From NCBI RefSeq assembly GCF_001557535.2, contig NZ_CP014315.1, positions 434,001-498,000 on the forward strand: DNA of 64,000 bases, read 5' to 3'. Source of the DNA: Burkholderia sp. PAMC 26561. Its GTDB lineage: Bacteria > Pseudomonadota > Gammaproteobacteria > Burkholderiales > Burkholderiaceae. The position numbers were made by a program, and so were the translations under genes. The notes below the pieces were generated by a model, which saw nothing but the letters and a program-made list of their open reading frames with translations, had not been told where the DNA came from and ran no database searches. Positions 53,798 through 63,012 of this stretch are shown here, piece by piece (the first letter of the stretch is position 1; every line of letters starts with the position of its first letter).

Positions 53798-54721
53798 TCA
53801 TGCTCCGGTGCTTTGCTGAAAATGCGTCTGTGCGGAAAGGTCCGTAATCAGGCTTGGGCCGTGGGGTTCCCACGCGAGAACGCGCCGGGCATGCTGGCCG
53901 CTTATCGTCTGGTCGAGCGCCAGTGCGTCAGCAAACGGGCCAAGCGATTTGCGAGCATCGTCGAGCGGCCATAATTCGACACGCTCGGCGCCGACCGAGG
54001 CCCGAATCGCTTCCCCCATACCGGCAACGGCAACGGCATTTTCCGCGACCACGTTGAAGATCTGTCCCGTCACTCGACCGTCCCCGCTTGCCGCCCGCTC
54101 CACCGCGCTCAGATAGGCAGTGGCGAGATCATCGACGTGCACCGCGGGCCAGTGGTTGCCGCCATCTCCGACGATTCTCACAGTGCCGGTCTGACGGACC
54201 ATGCCGGCAATCATGCCGAAGACGCCGCCGCCGTGGCCGTGCACCATCGCCGGCCTGAGGATCACTGCGGCAATCGAGCGGCGTGCTGCCAGCGCCAGCA
54301 CCTGCTGCTCCACTGCGGGCCGCCAGGCGACGAGTGGTGTCGGGTTCAGCACCGATGCTTCAGCCGCGGGCTCTCCTGCCTTATTGCCGTAGACCCAGGT
54401 GCCCGACGTGTAGACAAATGCCGCGCCCGGGTGCAAATGCGAAAGCATCGCTACAACGGCAGCCTCATCGGCTGCGGCGGCGGAAGCATCGTTGGTCGAC
54501 GCCGTGTGAATCACACCATCAGCGGCACCGGCCGCCGCCGCGAATGACTGTGGCTCACGCAAGTCACCGCCGTGCAGTTTCACGCCGAGCGGTACCAGCG
54601 CGCTCGCCGCCGCCGACCTGTCGTCGCGCACCAGCGCCGTCACCTGATGGCCGAGGCTGATTGCCTTGCGTGCGACCGCTTGCCCGATGTAGCCCGTACC
54701 ACCTGTAACGAATAGTTCCAC
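53798..54721 (-). CDS. NAD-dependent epimerase/dehydratase family protein (extended SDR)
   Basis: A 307-residue extended-SDR protein. GTG at 54721 follows GAGGAG; the frame upstream is unsupported. ELFVTGGTGYIGQAVARKA is the cofactor motif. The usual YxxxK is not seen: the region with TSGTWVYGN resembles atypical SDRs related to NAD(P)H-binding reductases. It heads an operon with the DoxX-like gene and is divergent from a TetR regulator. Confidence 0.87.
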   Translation of the reverse strand: MELFVTGGTGYIGQAVARKAISLGHQVTALVRDDRSAAASALVPLGVKLHGGDLREPQSFAAAAGAADGVIHTASTNDASAAAADEAAVVAMLSHLHPGAAFVYTSGTWVYGNKAGEPAAEASVLNPTPLVAWRPAVEQQVLALAARRSIAAVILRPAMVHGHGGGVFGMIAGMVRQTGTVRIVGDGGNHWPAVHVDDLATAYLSAVERAASGDGRVTGQIFNVVAENAVAVAGMGEAIRASVGAERVELWPLDDARKSLGPFADALALDQTISGQHARRVLAWEPHGPSLITDLSAQTHFQQSTGA

Positions 54722-54766
54722 AGCGTTCTCCTCGATGATTGCCTGTAAAGGGACAAAAAACATGCA

Positions 54767-54820
54767 AACGAGACTGGTCAGTCTCGTTACGACAAATCTA
54801 AACGAGACTGACCAGTCTTG
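54767..54820. promoter_or_regulatory. Two palindromic TetR-type operators
   Basis: Site 1, CGAGACTG-GT-CAGTCTCG at 54769-54786, is a perfect inverted repeat extending to 22 bp (54767-54788). Site 2, CGAGACTG-AC-CAGTCTTG at 54803-54820, has one mismatch. The centres are 34 bp apart and lie between the divergent epimerase (54721) and TetR (54832) genes. Two similar sites suggest cooperative repression of both promoters by the regulator at 54832. Confidence 0.75.
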
Positions 54821-54831
54821 TCAACTATTCG

Positions 54832-55458
54832 ATGATCTGTTATTTATCTGGCATGAACACATCCTCTCTCCCCGACTTGAGCCCGTTGCAACTCCGTAAG
54901 CGGTCCGCCATTCTCGACGGCGCGAAAGCCGTTTTTTTAAGCCAGGGGTTCGGCTTGGCAACGATGGACGATGTCGCCGCTGCTGCTTGCGTCGGCAAAC
55001 AGACCGTCTACCGCCATTTCAAGTCGAAGGAGGCACTCTTCGTTGGTCTGGTCAGCGAGATGTGCGCTCAGGTGGGCGTGCTGCTTGCCGGCGCTCAGGG
55101 CGAGCAAACCGATGGCGCATCCGAGGTCGAGTTACGCAAGTTGGGATGGATGCTGGCGCGAAGTCTTATCACGCCGGACTATCTCCGGCTTTACCGGGCC
55201 ATCGTTGCCGAGGCCGAGCGTCTTCCGGAGCTCGGCCAGGTGTTTTACGAGAATGGTGCAAAGGTCGTGCGAGCCTTCGCCGCACAAATCCTGCGAAAGC
55301 GATTCGACGATTCGACTGCTGCATTGCGGGCAGCGACATTCGTTCAGTTGGTGCTCGGCGACGCGTATCTGGAACTGTCAATTGGCTACGCGGTGCCCAA
55401 TGTCGAGGCGCGCTTTGCGCTGCAGATCGACGAGGCGGTGGCGGCTGCGCTTCGCTAA
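54832..55458 (+). CDS. TetR-family transcriptional regulator
   Basis: A 208-residue regulator (ATG 54832, with 54853 also possible). The helix-turn-helix at about residues 25-70 reads TMDDVAAAACVGKQTVYRHF. The C-terminal domain contains YLRLYRAIVAEAERLPELG, typical of AcrR-type regulators with an oxidative or drug ligand. It is divergent from the epimerase-DoxX operon and probably represses it through the palindromes at 54767-54820. Confidence 0.92.
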   Translation: MICYLSGMNTSSLPDLSPLQLRKRSAILDGAKAVFLSQGFGLATMDDVAAAACVGKQTVYRHFKSKEALFVGLVSEMCAQVGVLLAGAQGEQTDGASEVELRKLGWMLARSLITPDYLRLYRAIVAEAERLPELGQVFYENGAKVVRAFAAQILRKRFDDSTAALRAATFVQLVLGDAYLELSIGYAVPNVEARFALQIDEAVAAALR

Positions 55459-55547
55459 GAAACGCCGCACAAGATGTCGGGCCGCTGCATGCGAAGCGCA
55501 GCAGCATGTAGCGTGAAAGCAAGGCCGCGCTTCCGGATTCTCATTCC

Positions 55548-57092
55548 TTAAACCCGAAACACCGCCACCGCCACATCCAGCCGCTCAGCCTGCTGTTCCA
55601 GCGAAGCCGCCGCAGCCGCCGCTTCCTCCACCAGCGCGGCGTTCTGTTGCGTGACTTCATCCATCTGTGCAACGGCGCGATTGATCAACTCGATGCCTCC
55701 TGTCTGCTCCGATGAAGCCGCGCTGATCTCGCCGATGATGTCCGACACACGCTTCACCGCCGCGACGACCTCGCCCATCGTCTGCCCGGCCTGTCCGGCG
55801 AGCGCGTTCCCCGTCTGAACCTTGTCCGCCGATGCGCTGATCAGCTCCTTGATCTCCTTCGCCGCAGCTGCGCTGCGTTGCGCGAGGCTGCGCACTTCGC
55901 CCGCGACCACGGCAAATCCGCGTCCCTCTTCACCCGCCCGGGCCGCTTCGACCGCCGCATTCAGCGCCAGGATATTGGTCTGGAACGCAATCCCTTCGAT
56001 CACCCCGATGATGTCCGCAATGCGCGTGGAACTCGTGGCGATATCGTCCATCGTGTGAACGAACTTGCCTACCACGTCGCCGCCGCGCACTGCCGTGGTC
56101 GATGCATCCACGGCCAACTCGCTCGCCTGCCGGGCGTTGTCGGCGTTCTGCCGCACGGTCGCCGTCAACTGCTCCATGCTCGATGCCGTCTGCTGCAACG
56201 AAGCGGCCTGTTCCTCCGTGCGCTGCGACAAGTCGATGTTGCCCGCCGCGATCTCCCGCGCGCCATGAGAGATCGCGCCGGTGCCGCCGCGCACTTGCGT
56301 AACCGTCCCGACCAGCCCCTGCTGCATGCGCCTGAGCGCGGCGAACAAGCGGCCCATTTCGTTATCACGGGATGCATCGATAGTTGCCGTCAGATCCCCC
56401 GCAGCAATTTGCTCGAAGTGATGAATCGCTGATTCGATCGGCTTCATCACGGCCGCGCTCAATGCACCCCGTGCGATGAACCCAAGCACCAGCGCAAGCG
56501 CGGCGATCACCACGGCGCCCGTTGCCATCGCGTGGAATTGTCGCTGCGCTTGCTCATAACGCGCTTGCTGCCGCGCGATCTGCAACGCTTCGAGCGCGGA
56601 CATTGCGTGATCGTAGGTGGCGTATAAACCGTCCGCTGTCTGGACCTGCAGCGTGCGGAAGGTGTTGAAATCGTTTTGCGCGAGGGCATCGAATTCAAGA
56701 TTCAGCGCCTTCGCAATCAACGCCGTGCGTGCGGTTCTGGCGGCTTGCGCGAGTTGCTCTTCCTGCGTATCGCGCGGCTTCGCGAGGTACGCGTCGAACT
56801 CGGCGTCGCTGATCTTCAGCGTCTTGCGCGCGTTCGGCAGCATGTCGTCGCTCGCCTTGCCGAGCATGAACAGCGTCTCGTAGTTGCCGAGCGCGAGACG
56901 CACTTGCAGGAGCCGTTGCGAACTCGTCTTCAGGTGCGTGATGGCCGCGGTATCGGTTGCGACCATCTGTTCGAGCGCCTGGTTGCTCTGGCGCAGGCAC
57001 GCGGCAGCCGCGAGCAGCACCGCGACAATTGCGAGCGTGTACCCGGCGATAGTGATCGTGAGACCGCGGCGAATCGTGAAGTTATTGAACAT
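55548..57092 (-). CDS. Methyl-accepting chemotaxis protein
   Basis: A 514-residue chemoreceptor. TM1 lies at about residues 12-32, a four-helix periplasmic ligand domain with ALEQMVATDTAAITHLKTSS follows, TM2 is at about 190-212, then HAMP (about 212-265). The signalling hairpin tip NILALNAAVEAARAG is intact and methylation helices are present. The final residues (AVAVFRV) lack the CheR/CheB tether pentapeptide. The ligand is unknown. Confidence 0.93.
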   Translation of the reverse strand: MFNNFTIRRGLTITIAGYTLAIVAVLLAAAACLRQSNQALEQMVATDTAAITHLKTSSQRLLQVRLALGNYETLFMLGKASDDMLPNARKTLKISDAEFDAYLAKPRDTQEEQLAQAARTARTALIAKALNLEFDALAQNDFNTFRTLQVQTADGLYATYDHAMSALEALQIARQQARYEQAQRQFHAMATGAVVIAALALVLGFIARGALSAAVMKPIESAIHHFEQIAAGDLTATIDASRDNEMGRLFAALRRMQQGLVGTVTQVRGGTGAISHGAREIAAGNIDLSQRTEEQAASLQQTASSMEQLTATVRQNADNARQASELAVDASTTAVRGGDVVGKFVHTMDDIATSSTRIADIIGVIEGIAFQTNILALNAAVEAARAGEEGRGFAVVAGEVRSLAQRSAAAAKEIKELISASADKVQTGNALAGQAGQTMGEVVAAVKRVSDIIGEISAASSEQTGGIELINRAVAQMDEVTQQNAALVEEAAAAAASLEQQAERLDVAVAVFRV

Positions 57093-57525
57093 GGCGATGA
57101 ACGCGCCGCGCGCGTGGTTCCTCAGGTATCGTTTAGTTTTATTGAATAAACGGAAAGCGCTGACTGCACACGCAATGCGCCCCGTAGCGCGATTCTTGCG
57201 GAATGTGCGTATTGGCGACATCGGGAAATGTGCGCCTTCAGATTTGGCACGTCCGTGCCGATAACCGGTGATGCCCAGCGCAGCGATCACGCAAAAGAAT
57301 GAAGACAGCGTGAATGACACCGCAAGAACCGATAGCAATTTTTCTCACATACCGGTGAGAATTGCTCGTTTGAAGCCCTTCAATCCCGCGTCTACGATGG
57401 CAGCATGAATCGCAGGTCCGGCGAGCAGTGACATTTCGCTTCAGGATGAAACGTCACGAGTTCGAGCATCGATATGATGGCTTCGCCTTCCGGCCCAACT
57501 ATGCGACGCCCCTCGCCAAAATCTG
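57093..57525. other. Intergenic region between chemoreceptor and EamA gene
   Basis: About 430 bp without a supported gene. It contains the promoters of two divergent genes. A short palindrome TTTATTGAATAAA lies at 57138-57150, just upstream of the receptor. I could not identify a flagellar sigma-28 promoter in the right orientation. Confidence 0.4.
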
Positions 57526-58482
57526 ATGAACCCGACCAACATCGTTCAATTGCTTGTTCTCGCCGCCCTTTGGGGTGGATCGTTCCTGTTCATTCGCGTG
57601 GGTGTGACCGACTTCGGCGTTGCGCCGCTGATGGCGTTGCGTGTGGGTATCGGCGCGCTGTTCCTGCTGGTGCTGCTCTTCACGCGCCGGCCAGCCCGCG
57701 AGGCGGTGAACACCATGCGCAAGCACGCCGGGTCGTTGCTCGTGGTGGGCATCCTCAACTCCGCCGCGCCGTTTTGCCTGTTTGCGTTTGCGGAACTCAC
57801 GCTGTCGGCGGGAGTGACGTCGGTTATCAATGCGACCACGCCGCTGTGGGGCGCCATCGTTGCATTCCTGTGGTTGAAGGACCGCCTGAGCACGCTGCGC
57901 GTCGCCGGCCTCGCGATAGGTTTTGCCGGCGTCCTCGTGCTCGTCTGGAATCAGATCGCGGCGCCGCAAGAAGCGGGTATGTCGCCGGCAACGACCGCGC
58001 TTGCCGCGTTGGCTGCGTTGGGGGCGACGCTGCTTTATGGGATTGCGGCGAGCTACACGAAACGGCGCCTTACTGGCGTCGATTCGCTGACGGTCGCGGC
58101 CGGGACCATGACGGGCGCGACTATCGTGTTGCTTCCGTTCGCGATCTTCTGGTGGCCCGTTGCGCCGGTTTCAACGGTTGCGTGGGGATCGGTGATTGCG
58201 CTCGGCGTTGCGTGCACGGGCGTCGCTTATATGCTGTTTTTCCACCTGATCGCGGTCGTCGGTCCGGCGCGCGCGATCACCGTGACCTTCGTGATCCCGG
58301 TCTTCGGCATCCTCTGGGGTGCGATGTTTCTTGGCGAGCAGGTCTCGGCGGGAATGGTGGGCGCATGCGTGATCATCCTGATCGGCACGGCGCTGGCCAC
58401 GGGCGTGGTGAAGAAGCTGCCGTTCGCTCGCGCATCGATTGCGAAAGCAGCGGACGTCATCACGTTGCGCGACAAAACCTGA
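57526..58482 (+). CDS. EamA/DMT-family metabolite exporter
   Basis: A 318-residue protein with about ten helices as two EamA repeats. It starts with LVLAALWGGSFLFIRVGVTD, and the second half has WGSVIALGVACTGVAYMLFF, VTFVIPVFGILWGAMFLGEQ. Relatives export amino acids or drugs. It sits just before a small membrane protein gene at 58517. Confidence 0.93.
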   Translation: MNPTNIVQLLVLAALWGGSFLFIRVGVTDFGVAPLMALRVGIGALFLLVLLFTRRPAREAVNTMRKHAGSLLVVGILNSAAPFCLFAFAELTLSAGVTSVINATTPLWGAIVAFLWLKDRLSTLRVAGLAIGFAGVLVLVWNQIAAPQEAGMSPATTALAALAALGATLLYGIAASYTKRRLTGVDSLTVAAGTMTGATIVLLPFAIFWWPVAPVSTVAWGSVIALGVACTGVAYMLFFHLIAVVGPARAITVTFVIPVFGILWGAMFLGEQVSAGMVGACVIILIGTALATGVVKKLPFARASIAKAADVITLRDKT

Positions 58483-58516
58483 GGCCGTATTCACACTCTT
58501 CCGAAGAGGTGATGTC

Positions 58517-58708
58517 ATGAATCCGATCTGGTATGAGATCCCGTCAGTGGTCGTTGTCCTCGTGTTCGTTGGCATCGTGTTGATACGGGCGTTCACCGCG
58601 CCTGTGTCACAGGACGACGATCGTATCGATATCTTCATGCGCCGTCAGTTGCCCGGCGGCGCGTCGGCGGCAGATGCGCGACCAACGGAAAAATCGCAGC
58701 CCCGTTGA
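58517..58708 (+). CDS. Small single-pass membrane protein
   Basis: A 63-residue protein from the ATG at 58517 behind AAGAGGT. A single hydrophobic helix (VVVVLVFVGIVLIRAF) is followed by an acidic stretch QDDDRID and a polar tail. It lies 34 bp after the EamA gene and probably shares its transcript. No family recognised. Confidence 0.65.
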   Translation: MNPIWYEIPSVVVVLVFVGIVLIRAFTAPVSQDDDRIDIFMRRQLPGGASAADARPTEKSQPR

Positions 58709-60178
58709 TCAGCCGTTGAGCTGCCAGCCAAGCCCAAGGCTCTTCTGCAGCGATACAAAATCCTTCAGCAATTCAGCCTGCCCCGCGACAACGTTCTGCT
58801 GGGCGCTGAACTGGGTGCGCTGTGTATCGAGCAGATCGATAAGGCTCGATGCCCCTGCACGATACCGCTGCCGCGTCAGCGTGGCCGACCGGTCCGCCGA
58901 TGCCTGCACCTTCTGCAACGTGACGAGATGCTCACGCTGATGCCCGTAACGTGACAACGATGTATTCGCGTCCTGCAGGGCGCCGAGCACGGCTTTGGTG
59001 TACTTGGCATCGGCTTCATCGCGCGATGCCTGCGCGCTGTGAACGCTCGACAGCGTGCGTCCGAAGTCGAGAATATTCCATTGCAGATACGGCACGCCGA
59101 GCCAGCTAAAGTTGCTCTTGCGCACCAGATGTCCTGGATCGGCGGCGCTAAAACCGATGTCTCCGAGCAAGGTCACCTTCGGGAAAAAGTTGGCGGTCTG
59201 CTCGCCGATTTGCGCATTGTTCGATGCCAGCCTGCGTTCGGCAGCGCGTACATCGGGCCGCTGTTGCAGCATCGATCCCGGATCGCCGACCTGAACCGAT
59301 GCGGGCAGCGCCGGCATCTCGCGCAAGGCCGACAATGCGCTATCCAGTGCGCCGGGCGCCTGGCCCGTCAGCACCGCGAGCTGGTCGAGCGACTCGGTCA
59401 CCTGCTGATCGAGCGGCGTGAGCGTTGCGCGCGTGTTCTCGACTTGCGTGGTCAGGCGTTCCACGTCCACGTCGGCCGCCGTTCCGCCTGCGCGGCGTTG
59501 TTGCGTCAACGTGAGCATCTGCTGTTCGAGATCGGCGCTTTGCTGCGCCAACTGCAGGCGATGCTGTTCATCGCGTAAATCGATGTACGCCTGGGCCACT
59601 TCGGCGGCGAGCGAAACCTGGGTATCGGCGAGATCGGCGTCCACGGCATCCGCTTCCGCCGACGCCGCCTCCACCGCGCGGCGCGTGCCGCCGAACAGGT
59701 CGATTTCCCACGATGCATCGAAGCCCGCGGTGTAAAGCGACAGCGGACCACGGCCGGAAGATCCCGACGAACCATCTTGCGACGACGTGAGCGAACTCAC
59801 ATCGGGCGAACGTGTGCGCAGCGCGGCGGCATCGAAGGAAGCGGTAGGCATGCCGTTCGCCTTCGAATGTTGCAACTGGGCGCGCGCTTCACGCAAGCGC
59901 GCCTGTGCGGCGTGGACGTCGGGGTTGTGTGCCAGCGCGGCGTCGATCAATGCGTTCAGTTGCGGATCGTTGAGCGCGAGCCACCATTGGCTCGGCGCGC
60001 GCGTGCTCACCATGCCGGTCGCGGGCGTACGCACGAAACCTTGAGCGTGCGCCGCGTCGGTCGCGACTTGCGGTGCGCCCGAGTAGTCGGGACCCACGGT
60101 ACATGCGGCCAAGAGAGCCGCAGCGAGCAGCGTTAAAAAAACAGGAGGCGTAGAGCGAGAGAACATCATCGATATCAT
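58709..60178 (-). CDS. Outer-membrane efflux lipoprotein, NodT/OprM type
   Basis: A 489-residue TolC-like channel. Lipobox LLAAC (Cys at about 26) follows the signal. Two repeats of the outer membrane efflux family run through the protein, with SADLEQQMLTLTQQRRAGGT in the first and DRSATLTRQRYRAGASSLID in the second. It is the outer-membrane third of a tripartite pump with the EmrB-like and EmrA-like genes immediately upstream on the same strand (10-bp gap to the EmrB-like gene). Confidence 0.93.
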   Translation of the reverse strand: MISMMFSRSTPPVFLTLLAAALLAACTVGPDYSGAPQVATDAAHAQGFVRTPATGMVSTRAPSQWWLALNDPQLNALIDAALAHNPDVHAAQARLREARAQLQHSKANGMPTASFDAAALRTRSPDVSSLTSSQDGSSGSSGRGPLSLYTAGFDASWEIDLFGGTRRAVEAASAEADAVDADLADTQVSLAAEVAQAYIDLRDEQHRLQLAQQSADLEQQMLTLTQQRRAGGTAADVDVERLTTQVENTRATLTPLDQQVTESLDQLAVLTGQAPGALDSALSALREMPALPASVQVGDPGSMLQQRPDVRAAERRLASNNAQIGEQTANFFPKVTLLGDIGFSAADPGHLVRKSNFSWLGVPYLQWNILDFGRTLSSVHSAQASRDEADAKYTKAVLGALQDANTSLSRYGHQREHLVTLQKVQASADRSATLTRQRYRAGASSLIDLLDTQRTQFSAQQNVVAGQAELLKDFVSLQKSLGLGWQLNG

Positions 60179-60188
60179 TTTTGAGCCG

Positions 60189-61781
60189 TCAATGGCCGGC
60201 GGAGGACGACACGGGTCCGCTAGGCGTCTTCAGCAACAGCGCGAGCGGGATGCAGGCGAGGAGCGCGAGACCAAGCAGGTAGAAGGTTTCCGAATACGTG
60301 ATCACGGTGGCCTGCATATGGATCTGCGCGGCGATCTGGCCGATCGCGCGCATCTTCGCGTACGCCATGTCACCGGTTTGAGCGAACCAGCTCGCGGCGC
60401 TGGATGCAACGCGATCCTGACCGATCACCGAATTGGCCGTCAGCGATTCGCGGATCATCGCGGTATGAAATGTAGTGCGCCGGTCGATGACCGTACCGAT
60501 CACCGCCAGCCCCACCGAGCCGCCCAGGTTGCGGGCCATGTTATAGAGGCCGGCGGCATCGCCCGAATCCTCACGCGAGACGGCGGCCATGGATGCCTGG
60601 TTCAGCGGCATCATGGCGAGGATCTGCGCGCAGCCGCGTATCAGTTGCGACCAGAAAAAATCGTGACCGACACTTTGCGCCGTCAGGTCGATATCCAGCA
60701 TGCAGCTCCACGCAAAGAGCAAGAGCCCGACGATCACCAGCACGCGGAAGTCGAGCTTGCCGAGAATGCGCGGCAGGAACGGCATGATCAGGAACGCAGG
60801 CACGCCGGATATCAGCATGATCGCGCCCGATTGCTGCGCGTTGTACCCGGACACAATGCCGAGAAATTGCGGCAGCAGATACGACACGCCATAAAGACCT
60901 GCGCCGACCGCGAACACGATGATGATGACGCTGGCATAACGCGGGTTGCTCATCAGGCTCAGCCGCATGATGGGTTTTTTCGCGGTGAACTGCGAGATGG
61001 CGATCAGCAGGAAGCCCACCAGTGTCACGCAGGTCAGCGTGACGATCTCGCTGGACTCGAACCAGCGCTCGCGCTGTCCTTCCTCCAGCACCACGGTCAG
61101 CGAACTCAGGCCAATCGTCAGCCCGACAATGCCGATCCAGTCAGCCTTGAGAAAGGTACCCCAGTTCGGTTTGTCGGACGGCAGCCCGACAATCAGCAAC
61201 GTGATCAGCGCAATACACACGGGCAGGTTGATGAAAAAGCACCACGACCAGCTAATGTTTTCTGCAAGCCAGCCGCCGACCACGGGGCCGAGCAAGGGCC
61301 CGAGCAGCACGATCAGTCCGAACATGGTCATGCCGACAGGCATCTGCGAGCGTGGCAGGCGCGTGCGGATGATGGTCTGCGCAGTCGGGATCATTGCACC
61401 GCCGGCGAAGCCCTGGCCTATGCGGCCGGCGATCATCATGGGCAGGCTGTGGGACCAGCCGCACATCATCGAGAACATGATGAACAGGGTTGCGTTGGCG
61501 AGCAGGAAGTTGCGCAGGCCGAACACGCGCGTGAGCCATGCGGCGAGTGGGATCATCACGATCTCGGACATCAGGTAGCCCGTCGAGATCCACGTGCCTT
61601 CCGTGCCGGTCGCGCCGATCTCGCCCTGGATCTGCGGCAGCGCCGAGTTCGTGATGGAAATATCCAGCGTCGCCATCAGCGCGCCCAGCGAGCCGGCCGC
61701 GACCGCGAGCCAGTCCGCCGCGCTCGCGCGCTCAGCCTCGGCGGCCGGCGCTCCAGGCGCCGTGCTCGTTGCTTCAGCCAT
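60189..61781 (-). CDS. DHA2-family MFS drug exporter (EmrB type)
   Basis: A 530-residue, 14-helix MFS transporter. Motif C-like GSLGALMATLDISITNSALP near residue 30 and RVFGLRNFLLANATLFIMFS are typical of EmrB. It starts at the ATG at 61781, overlapping the end of the HlyD gene by 8 bp, so translation is coupled. It probably extrudes hydrophobic drugs or acids through the NodT-type channel. Confidence 0.95.
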   Translation of the reverse strand: MAEATSTAPGAPAAEAERASAADWLAVAAGSLGALMATLDISITNSALPQIQGEIGATGTEGTWISTGYLMSEIVMIPLAAWLTRVFGLRNFLLANATLFIMFSMMCGWSHSLPMMIAGRIGQGFAGGAMIPTAQTIIRTRLPRSQMPVGMTMFGLIVLLGPLLGPVVGGWLAENISWSWCFFINLPVCIALITLLIVGLPSDKPNWGTFLKADWIGIVGLTIGLSSLTVVLEEGQRERWFESSEIVTLTCVTLVGFLLIAISQFTAKKPIMRLSLMSNPRYASVIIIVFAVGAGLYGVSYLLPQFLGIVSGYNAQQSGAIMLISGVPAFLIMPFLPRILGKLDFRVLVIVGLLLFAWSCMLDIDLTAQSVGHDFFWSQLIRGCAQILAMMPLNQASMAAVSREDSGDAAGLYNMARNLGGSVGLAVIGTVIDRRTTFHTAMIRESLTANSVIGQDRVASSAASWFAQTGDMAYAKMRAIGQIAAQIHMQATVITYSETFYLLGLALLACIPLALLLKTPSGPVSSSAGH

Positions 61782-62913
61782 GATCGTTCTCGGCTTCGAT
61801 GCGCTTGTCGCCTTCGCGCGAAGAACGGGTATCGACATCTGCTGTCACCGATAACCCCGGCAGCAGCACGCTGCGCGTTTCCGGCCCGGTATTGATGCGG
61901 ATGCGCACCGGCACGCGCTGGACGATCTTCGTGAAGTTGCCGGTCGCGTTCTCCGGGGGCAGCAGCGCGAACTGCGCGCCCGTGCCCGGCGCAAAGCTGT
62001 CGACCACGCCGTGCAGGTCGGTTCCGGAGAGCGCATCCACGTGCAGCGTCACCGGCTGGCCGATACGCATATGGCCAACCTGCGTTTCCTTGAAGTTCGC
62101 GACCAGGTAGGTGCTCTGGACGGGGACCACGCTCATCATCCGCGTGCCGGGCTGCACGTACTGACCGACCCGCACCGAACGATCGCCGACCTTGCCGGGC
62201 AAGGCGCTGCGCACGATGGTGTCCTGCATGTCGAGTTGCGACTGCTTCGCGCTGGCTTGCGCGGCTTCGAGCTGGGCGCGGGCCTGCGCGATTTGCGCCG
62301 TCGTGGAAGCGATCTGCGTTTCGGCCGATTTCACCGCGGCCGTATTCGCCGCAAGGGTTGCGTTCGCCTGATCGCGGGTGTTCGTAAGCTGGGCGAGACG
62401 CTCGCGGGTTTCCGCGCCCGTGGCGGTGAGCGGCGCATAGCGCTGGACTTCATCGCGTGCGTGCTGGGCGCTGAAACGCGCGACCTGTTCCTGCGCCTTT
62501 GCCTGATCGATATTCGCGTGCTGCTGCAGGATATCCGCCTGCGCCTTTTGGATGTCCGCCGTGCGCGCCGCGATGGTCGCTTCCGCCTGCTCGAGCGACG
62601 CCTGATACTGGCGCGTATCGAGCCGCACGAGCGGGTCGCCGGCCTTGACGGTCGCGTTGTCGCCCACGTACACGTCGGTTACATAACCACTCACTTTCGG
62701 CGCAACGGTGACGCTGTCGGCCTGAAGATACGCGTCGTCCGTGCTTTCAATGAAGCGCCCGACCGTCCACCAGCGCGCGAGCCAGATTCCGCCCACGACA
62801 ATGACCACGAGCCCGAGGCCCATCAGGATCAGGCGGCGTCGGGAACGGGGAGCTTGAGCGGCGGAGTCTTGCGGCAGGCGATCCTGCGGAGGTGATCCGG
62901 CGGTTGTTGACAT
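61774..62913 (-). CDS. HlyD/EmrA-type membrane fusion protein
   Basis: A 379-residue periplasmic adaptor with an N-terminal helix (LILMGLGLVVIVVGGIWLA). The lipoyl-like part has STDDAYLQADSVTVAPKVSG and the alpha-hairpin region is rich in A and Q. It joins the EmrB-like pump to the outer-membrane channel. It is the first gene of the three-gene minus-strand operon, controlled by the operators at 62932-62967. Confidence 0.95.
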   Translation of the reverse strand: MSTTAGSPPQDRLPQDSAAQAPRSRRRLILMGLGLVVIVVGGIWLARWWTVGRFIESTDDAYLQADSVTVAPKVSGYVTDVYVGDNATVKAGDPLVRLDTRQYQASLEQAEATIAARTADIQKAQADILQQHANIDQAKAQEQVARFSAQHARDEVQRYAPLTATGAETRERLAQLTNTRDQANATLAANTAAVKSAETQIASTTAQIAQARAQLEAAQASAKQSQLDMQDTIVRSALPGKVGDRSVRVGQYVQPGTRMMSVVPVQSTYLVANFKETQVGHMRIGQPVTLHVDALSGTDLHGVVDSFAPGTGAQFALLPPENATGNFTKIVQRVPVRIRINTGPETRSVLLPGLSVTADVDTRSSREGDKRIEAENDHG

Positions 62914-62931
62914 CGTTTTATAAAATCCAAT

Positions 62932-62967
62932 TTATTCCAATCGGAAGAATTATTCCAGTTGGAAGAA
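62932..62967. promoter_or_regulatory. Two abutting 18-bp palindromic operators
   Basis: TTATTCCAATCGGAAGAA (62932-62949) and TTATTCCAGTTGGAAGAA (62950-62967) are adjacent direct repeats with two differences; each half is itself a near-palindrome with TTCC and GGAA arms. They sit 19-54 bp upstream of the EmrA-like gene and 46-81 bp from the CecR-like regulator. This is very likely its binding site, regulating both directions. Confidence 0.8.
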
Positions 62968-63012
62968 TTGTGTCAAGTGATATATTTTGCACCTGGACGT
63001 TGGGAGGCTGGA

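Noticed and set aside
57255..57262. GCCGATAA resembling a sigma-28 -10 box near the chemoreceptor
   Set aside because: It lies on the + strand, pointing away from the receptor, and has no matching -35 element.
60192..61895. 567-codon + strand frame across the EmrB-like gene
   Set aside because: Antisense of an intact MFS gene; composition biased to D, H, R and Q, with no membrane helices or domain.
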